A stretch of DNA of 64,000 nucleotides from Prunus persica. Lineage: Eukaryota > Streptophyta > Magnoliopsida > Rosales > Rosaceae. Under the pieces are notes generated by a model. The model was not told the DNA's origin. It was given only the letters and a program-made list of their open reading frames with translations, and ran no database searches. Position 1 is the first letter of the stretch; each line of letters begins with the position of its first letter. Below are positions 58,131-64,000 of this stretch, piece by piece. Location of the stretch: assembly GCF_000346465.2 (NCBI RefSeq), contig NC_034015.1, positions 1,706,948 through 1,770,947 on the forward strand, in the 5' to 3' direction. The translations under genes were made by a program, and so were the position numbers.

Positions 58131-61100
58131 AATTTATTTTATGAATTAAATGTGTTGTATGATGAGTTTTTACAGTATGCAGATCAGGACCAGAAGTTCC
58201 TTGATCCTCATCATACAATTACATCAGGACTTGAAGATCCTTGATGATGATGTTAATATGAGAGCTGGCAGTCTCTCCGGTACTATATTTGTAAACATGT
58301 GATTGGACTTGAGGGTCCTTGATCCCTGACATGTAAATTAGGACCTGGGGTTCCTTAATGATGTAACAGTACCGTATTGGTTCATAATGCCGTACACATG
58401 GATGATAACTGTACCGGCAAATGTACTGTACACATGAATAGATACGTATTCATGGCTTGATGAATAGTACCGGATATATGAATAGTGACGTATACATAAA
58501 TATTAATCATTTTGGGTTAACCATCACTATTCAAAAAGAGAACCTGCAGTTCCTTAAACTCATGGATGAGCAATTAAATGAGATGCCAGAAGTTCCTCAA
58601 AATATGGACAATTATGTAAGGGCTTGAAGTCCAGAAATATGTACAGAAAATTGTAAAAATGTCCATACCATGAGAATATGTGATTTTGGCCCGAAGTTCA
58701 AAATCTAAGGGGATTGAATGTCCATACCATGAGAATATGTGATTTTGGCCTGAAGTTCAAAATCTAACAGTGTTGAGAACCTGAAGTTCCAACAATTAAA
58801 TGGACAACCCTTGAGGTATTATTGCAAATTGTGGTACGCCACATATTTCTTTGGCATAAGAGAATGATGAATTTAATAAAGTTCGATTCTGTTATAATCG
58901 ACACCTCAAGGAAGAAATATATTTTGTGAATTCCGGTTGTTAAGAATACACCGTGAAATGGATAATATCAATATAAACCTCAAATGATGAATTGAGGCTC
59001 CCCACACATTTTGATATATCTATGAGAAATCCCGAATTTGAGATTGTGGGTATATAGTAGTTAATGCTCTTCACTACTATATTACGATATTATCGTAGCT
59101 TTTACTCAATTCATATTTCATGTCCATTTGAAAAGGGCAAATAAATTCTGAGTTTGTGTTTAGCCCAAGACAAAAGTTCCGGGCTCCCATACGTTGAAAT
59201 ATGAAATTTGGGAGAGTCGATGTGGTTATTTGAACCTATAAGGCACAAGGTTCCAAACCGTCATTTTGAAAAGACGTAAAAACCACAGGTGCAAATTTTA
59301 AGAATGTGCGCAATTATTATAACAGGAAAGGAGCAAGTTGAAACGCAGTTGCTCCAATCAAGTTTTGCAAAGGCCATATCTATAGGAGGAAATATGGCTA
59401 CAGTTTTCAGGATCCCAATATTATCTCAGATCCCCATATTATCTTTTTCTTTCCCAGAGTCCAAAACTTCACGTGGCCTCTGATAATGCCTGTCGGCACT
59501 TTCGGCTTTTTCAAGTATTATTTTCGTCAAAGCTGATCTTGCTTTACGGATTTCACGGAGCTACTTTTTCAAAAGTATCCCGAGAATCTCGCAATTTTCC
59601 TATGGTTAATTTGAAATTCACCGGTTCTACCTATTAATTGTATTTGTGTATAAATGTGTTACTAACGAAATTTTCTTTGCAGAAGACATCCAGTTTACTC
59701 CATACCTAGTGATGCGATATCTACTTATTTTTCTTATCAGTGATCACTCAATATGCCCGAGAAGCAAAACTATCTCTGATCATCCATTCAGGAAGCAAGA
59801 CTATCCCTGATCACGTTTCCGCTACATCAGGAAACTGTGAAGGCGATCTTATGCTCTAATCTCCGGAAGTCCTTCTAGACTAGGAGATATGAGAGCTTAT
59901 TGTCTGCTCCCACCAGCTTCCTTCCTTGATTGCTTACCTTCTCTTGCAATCAATATCACATTATTTTTAAATTTTTCTCTTTTTATAACTCTCTGTTCAT
60001 AAGAGACTTTATTTCTTTAGAATGAACATCTGAAGAAAGAATCCATGAAGTGATCCTAACTCTTAGGGTTATTTGTTTTAACAGAGGCAAAAGAGTTGTG
60101 ATTTTTTGCTCTTGCAGGATAAAACTAGATCATCAAGCGCTACATCTACTGGGCCGATACAAGCTTGAATGATACTTGAGAAAAGTTTCTCCCACCTAAG
60201 GATGTAAGCAATACTTGTGTTATTTTATGCTTATATACTTATTTGATATTTTATCTTGAAAGGTAACCAAATTTCCAAAAGAATGGCTTGTATGTATCCA
60301 TGAATTATTAATGCAAATTTTACAGATTGTAAGTTGGATACATTGATAATACACTGCACAGATTAAAGTCCCATAAAAACAGAATATGGGTATAGCAGTG
60401 ATCAATATGATGCACGCCTGTTGCGTAGCAAATGATGTGGATTGAAGTCCCGAAAGGACAATCCTTTTGACATGTCAATATTGATATTATGCACGCCTAA
60501 TGCGTAGCAAATTATATGGGTTAAAGTCCCATAATATGGGTTAAGGTCCCAGAAATTAATTGACATGTATGTATTAATCTGTGACATGCCTTCAGCATGA
60601 CAGATATATGGGTTCTAAATGTTCCAACTCCCTAAATGGAGATTATCCACGCCCTACTGCTAAATAACGCTCCAATGGAGGTTATAATCCACATTCTCAC
60701 ATAATAAAAGCCCCATGAAGTGGCTTGGGTACCTAAAAGCAAATAAATGCTTATAATTGATGCATGCGCATGCACATGAGAATGGTGGGATCATGAATTG
60801 ATGAATGACAATTTTTGGTTTTGGAGTAGCTACTCAAATCATCAATGGGCTGTGTTGATTGGAACCACGTTCAATTATTAAATGTCGACAATATCATTGG
60901 CCAAAATGGAATGAGGTAATTCCATTATAGATGAGAATGAACGTGAAAGAACAAACCCACAGTACGAACCCCAAAAGATGTTAATACTGAAATTTATACT
61001 TGGGTGTTCGGAATAAAAGGGAATATACCTACTTTGTATGACACACTGTTTATGGCAGAAACAAGGAATGTTGGGTTTTCTCCATATTTACAGATTCAAT

Positions 61101-61999
61101 TGTGCCCCCCCTTATTACACAATTACGGAGACCAGCATATTATCTTTAAGGGTTATTAAATGCACGGAGCATATCGCCAGAAGCGATTTCCTAAAGATGT
61201 ATAAATAGCTGGATTAAAGCTATATAATGTGTCATAAAGTTTAATCCCTTTAAAACAAAATCCGTTGAGAGGATTGACATTGCATAAAGCAAGTCCCTAA
61301 AGGACATGTGCTTGAAGCACAAAATTTGTACTCAATATTAATATGCATAAATTACCTCAATGAGTACATTGATTATAATGTGATTGCAACACATTAAAGC
61401 TTCTGCAGAGTTCAAGAAATATTTGTCTCGACTTAAGGATCGAGCATTATGCCAACGAGATTCTTGCTTATACTAAGAAAGTATTGAAGCATTTTTATGA
61501 GGATTATCCGTTGGACACTTTAATGATTTTCCGGAAGTATATTGGACCGGACATCATATTTTCCAGATAGGGCTCAACTCCATCACCATCATTTTGGGAT
61601 GATGTGAGGTATATTTGATGCTATCTCCGCATAACACCATGTACGGGCATATTCTTTCAAGTGAACTTACAAATAGCCAAAGTTTTGTTAGAAACGCGGA
61701 CTCTGAAAACTTCTATGATTTACAGAGAGATAGCTCACTGGAAATATATTTACTTACTGAAGTACGAGAATTATTAATGGCTATATCCTCCACTCACTCC
61801 GAAAGATTCTCACTCCAAAAGATAGTCATGAAGACATCAGGGGGAGATATTAATCAGGGGGAGCATCCAGAAGTATGCTATACAGATTGCTGTACTCTTT
61901 TTTCTTCCTTCCATCAGTTTTCTACCTCACTGGGTTTTTTTTCCAAGCAAGGTTTTAATGAGGCAACCAATCTAGGGACATGTGGTCTCCAAGGGGGAG

Positions 62000-62572
62000 T
62001 GTTGTAAATAAGAATAAGTAAAGAAGAATAGGTGAAGCCCACATAGCCAACTAACACCCACCAAACCTAACCACACACCCACCAAACCAAACCACTACTC
62101 AATTGATTGAAGAATATTAATGATGTTGTTGATTGAAGGATATTAATGATGTTGTTGATTGAAGAATATTAATGATGTTGTTGATTGAAGAATATTAATG
62201 ATGTTGTTGATTGAAGAATATTAATGATGTTGTCTACCAATTATATTGTGAGGTGAACAACCAATGTCTTAGACCTATAAATAGATACCTCCATCAAGAG
62301 AAGTTTACACATATAGAAGAGGAAGAGAAGGAAGCATGAGGGTGAGTGAGTTGAGAGGAAAGAGAGCAAGAGAGAAATTCTCCAAGAGAGAAAATTGAGT
62401 GAGCCATACATATTGTAAACACAAAGTTGTAGCCCTATTATTTTACATAGTGGAAAAGTTACTGCTGCTGCTCTCCAGGGATGTAGGCATAGCCGAACCT
62501 CGTTAAATACTGTGTCTCATCTACTTTACGTGCAGCTCAATATTCGCACATATACCAGTTCATTTTATAACA
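62000..62572 (+). repeat. 3' LTR, 573 bp
   Basis: Same as the 5' LTR but with five copies of the 26-bp unit, which accounts exactly for the 26-bp length difference. It begins immediately after the polypurine tract. Confidence 0.93.
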
Positions 62573-62648
62573 CCATAATCATTCTCCACCGTAATATTAT
62601 TTTTCTCTGAAATATGAAAATCCACTTTGAATTTTTTGGGGTATTACA

Positions 62649-63356
62649 GAAAGAAACTTGTTAATACTCACACATTTCTGTAAGAACCATGTTTTTCCTT
62701 GGCCACTCCATAAGAACCATGTTAGACACCCTAAAGTCCTAGAAAGTACATGTGATTAGCACATGAGGATAATGTCTTGCCTCTTCCTACTAACATAAAC
62801 ATAAGATATGCCAACTTTAATCCCATGAAAAAAAAAATGAATATTAAGAAATCCATCCATCACGAAATGGTAGGCTGCATAGAAATATGCAGATTGATGG
62901 ATGGTAAGAGACACAAAAGATAAAAGTCTATATAACATTCCAGATGTTACGACAAACAGTCAAAAGAGCATTAAAAATCCCAAACTTTAGTATTAAAGAC
63001 AGAGCGTTCATCCATCTTTAGTATTAAAGCTTTTATCCCTGCATCTGCATGACCCAGATGAGAAGAAGACTGGATGACCTAAGTGATAGAAGATGACTGG
63101 ATGACAGAGGAAATGGAGATTTGGAATCGCAACAATTAATGAAAGATAAGAAAATCATTAAAAAGGAGATGGAGTGCAAAAAGGAGAAAAGAAGAGTGCC
63201 AAAGCCCGTTTGGCATCTTACTTGTATCCAATTTTATGAACTCAAAAACAGATTTGCTCCAAAAAGTCGTTTGGTAGACCCATTTTTAAAAAATCCAAAC
63301 CCAAAAAAATTCAAAAACACCCCTATTATTAAAAACAAAGAAAGTGAGGTTTTATA

Positions 63357-63400
<44 letters not shown>

Positions 63401-64000
63401 CCATAATTGATTGGGTTTATGCCTCACATCTCTTTCCTTTTCTTTTGTTAATTTCAATTTGAGAATTAGGGTTTATGATTTTATGATTTTAATTTCAATT
63501 TTTTTGTAGGTCTTAAAAATAGTTTGGAGTTCAATACCAAACAAGTTCTTAGATCTTAAAATCATTATTTGAAAACTCATGTTTTTAAAAAGAATCATAA
63601 TTTTTCAGTTTACTTTTTTAAGTAGGATACCAAACAGAGCATTATAATAATTTTTGAAAACACCTGATAACCATATAAAAATAAGTATGTCGACAATAAG
63701 TGGCTAACAATTGCATTGAAAGGAATTGTGGTGAGCATATTTATGTGGTACATGGAAAAATATGAATTACCTTTCCAGGCATTTTCATTTGGTACATAAC
63801 AGGCAATAGAAACGCAATACATCCCCAACTATCCAAATTTGACAGAATTCGACAGTAACTGTTGAAGGATAAATTGTTTCCAGGTTTAGTTTAGTTAGTT
63901 AGTTGGACAGGTGTATGGCTCATATGCTATCACATATTGTTGGACTAACATGTCCAGATTCATGCCAAGTGTACAGCTCACATGCTGGTACAAATGTATT
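62649..64000. other. Right window end: CT microsatellite and a probable MITE
   Basis: At 63205-63640 the ends GCCCGTTTGGCATCTTACTT and AAGTAGGATACCAAACAGAGC form an inverted repeat of about 20 bp, typical of a small MITE; the TSD is unclear. A pure CT repeat is at 63361-63396. No exon can be supported. Confidence 0.5.

Larger units (their letters stand above)
56862..62572 (+). mobile_element. Young non-autonomous LTR retrotransposon, copia-related
   Basis: Two LTRs (56862-57408 and 62000-62572) in direct orientation start TGTTGTAAA and end TTTTATAACA. A perfect 5-bp duplication CCATA flanks the element (56857-56861 and 62573-62577). The putative primer-binding site CGTTATCAGCACGAG follows the 5' LTR directly, and the polypurine tract CCAAGGGGGAG precedes the 3' LTR. 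The internal 4.6 kb has no ORF over about 130 codons; its last 600 bp (61600-61999) retains sequence like the tail region of copia elements (GGDINQGEHPEVCYTD, FFSKQGFNEATN). It must be moved by an autonomous relative. Confidence 0.93.
54811..62648. mobile_element. Solo LTR-like element (about 2.1 kb) split by a younger LTR element
   Basis: It starts TGTCACGGCTCGATTCG and ends TTTGGGGTATTACA, a start/end style common in plant Ty3/gypsy LTRs. The flanks AAAAG (54806-54810) and GAAAG (62649-62653) are a 5-bp duplication with one change. Without the 5.7-kb insertion it is about 2122 bp. No coding sequence or second LTR was found, so it is read as a solo LTR; superfamily and orientation are uncertain. 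Confidence 0.6.

Noticed and set aside
59289..62007. ORFs inside the non-autonomous LTR element
   Set aside because: Under 131 codons, no complete domain; at most tail remnants of a copia element.
63121..63357. Lys-rich ORF of 78 codons
   Set aside because: It overlaps the left end of a probable MITE and has no recognised domain.

Overview
The window is nuclear DNA of a flowering plant. It is AT-rich, has GT-AG introns and is packed with plant transposon families: a Cassandra LTR with its 5S-like domain, Ty1/copia, Helitron, hAT, MULE and CACTA. The gene and repeat style looks like a woody eudicot, possibly Rosaceae such as Prunus; that is an impression, not something a search has shown.

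Only three host genes can be modelled with confidence, all in the first third. (1) 5392-8093, minus: four exons, 165 aa, a small tail-anchored membrane protein of unknown function. (2) 12193-16334, plus: seven exons, 271 aa, the mitochondrial copper chaperone COX11. (3) 17314-20593, minus: four coding exons, about 186 aa, a basic protein that resembles the C1orf131/FSAF1 (DUF4602) family. COX11 and gene 3 converge. Possible host gene ends near 27.6-28.0, 47.4-47.8 and 51.1 kb could not be resolved.

The rest is layered transposons, many fixed exactly by target-site duplications (TSDs). 1-4.6 kb: a decayed copia element with two solo LTRs inserted 7 bp apart (Cassandra, TSD CAAAG; a 640-bp LTR, TSD CATAG). 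8.5-11.1 kb: three head-to-tail Helitrons and one inverted copy around an AT-rich satellite that holds a MITE. 13.3-13.9 kb: a MULE MITE inside a COX11 intron. 21.5-22.7 kb: an internally deleted hAT. 22.7-27.1 kb: a 4.4-kb MULE with 1.2-kb inverted arms that seem to carry a captured PRCC-like gene start. 28.1-47.3 kb: a 19.1-kb MULE (TSD TTTTGTAAA) with a broken MURA transposase and, on the other strand, a broken GRF zinc-finger/membrane gene; it is split by a 13.8-kb CACTA element. 48.5-54.4 kb: hAT and MULE MITEs. 54.8-62.6 kb: a solo LTR of about 2.1 kb split by a young 5.7-kb non-autonomous LTR element.

The CACTA element (32248-46049) is the most interesting object. It has an uninterrupted six-exon, 699-aa gene that fuses a Transposase_24 domain to a Ulp1-type SUMO protease with its catalytic residues present. 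It has a TnpD/Tnp2 transposase gene broken only by three stop codons. It carries a captured fragment of the proteasome gene RPN6 between direct repeats. A short CpG-rich motif (ACGACGGT / ACCGTCGT) fills nearly all its non-coding DNA, including the introns of the protease gene. This suggests a self-regulating element with unusually dispersed transposase-binding sites.
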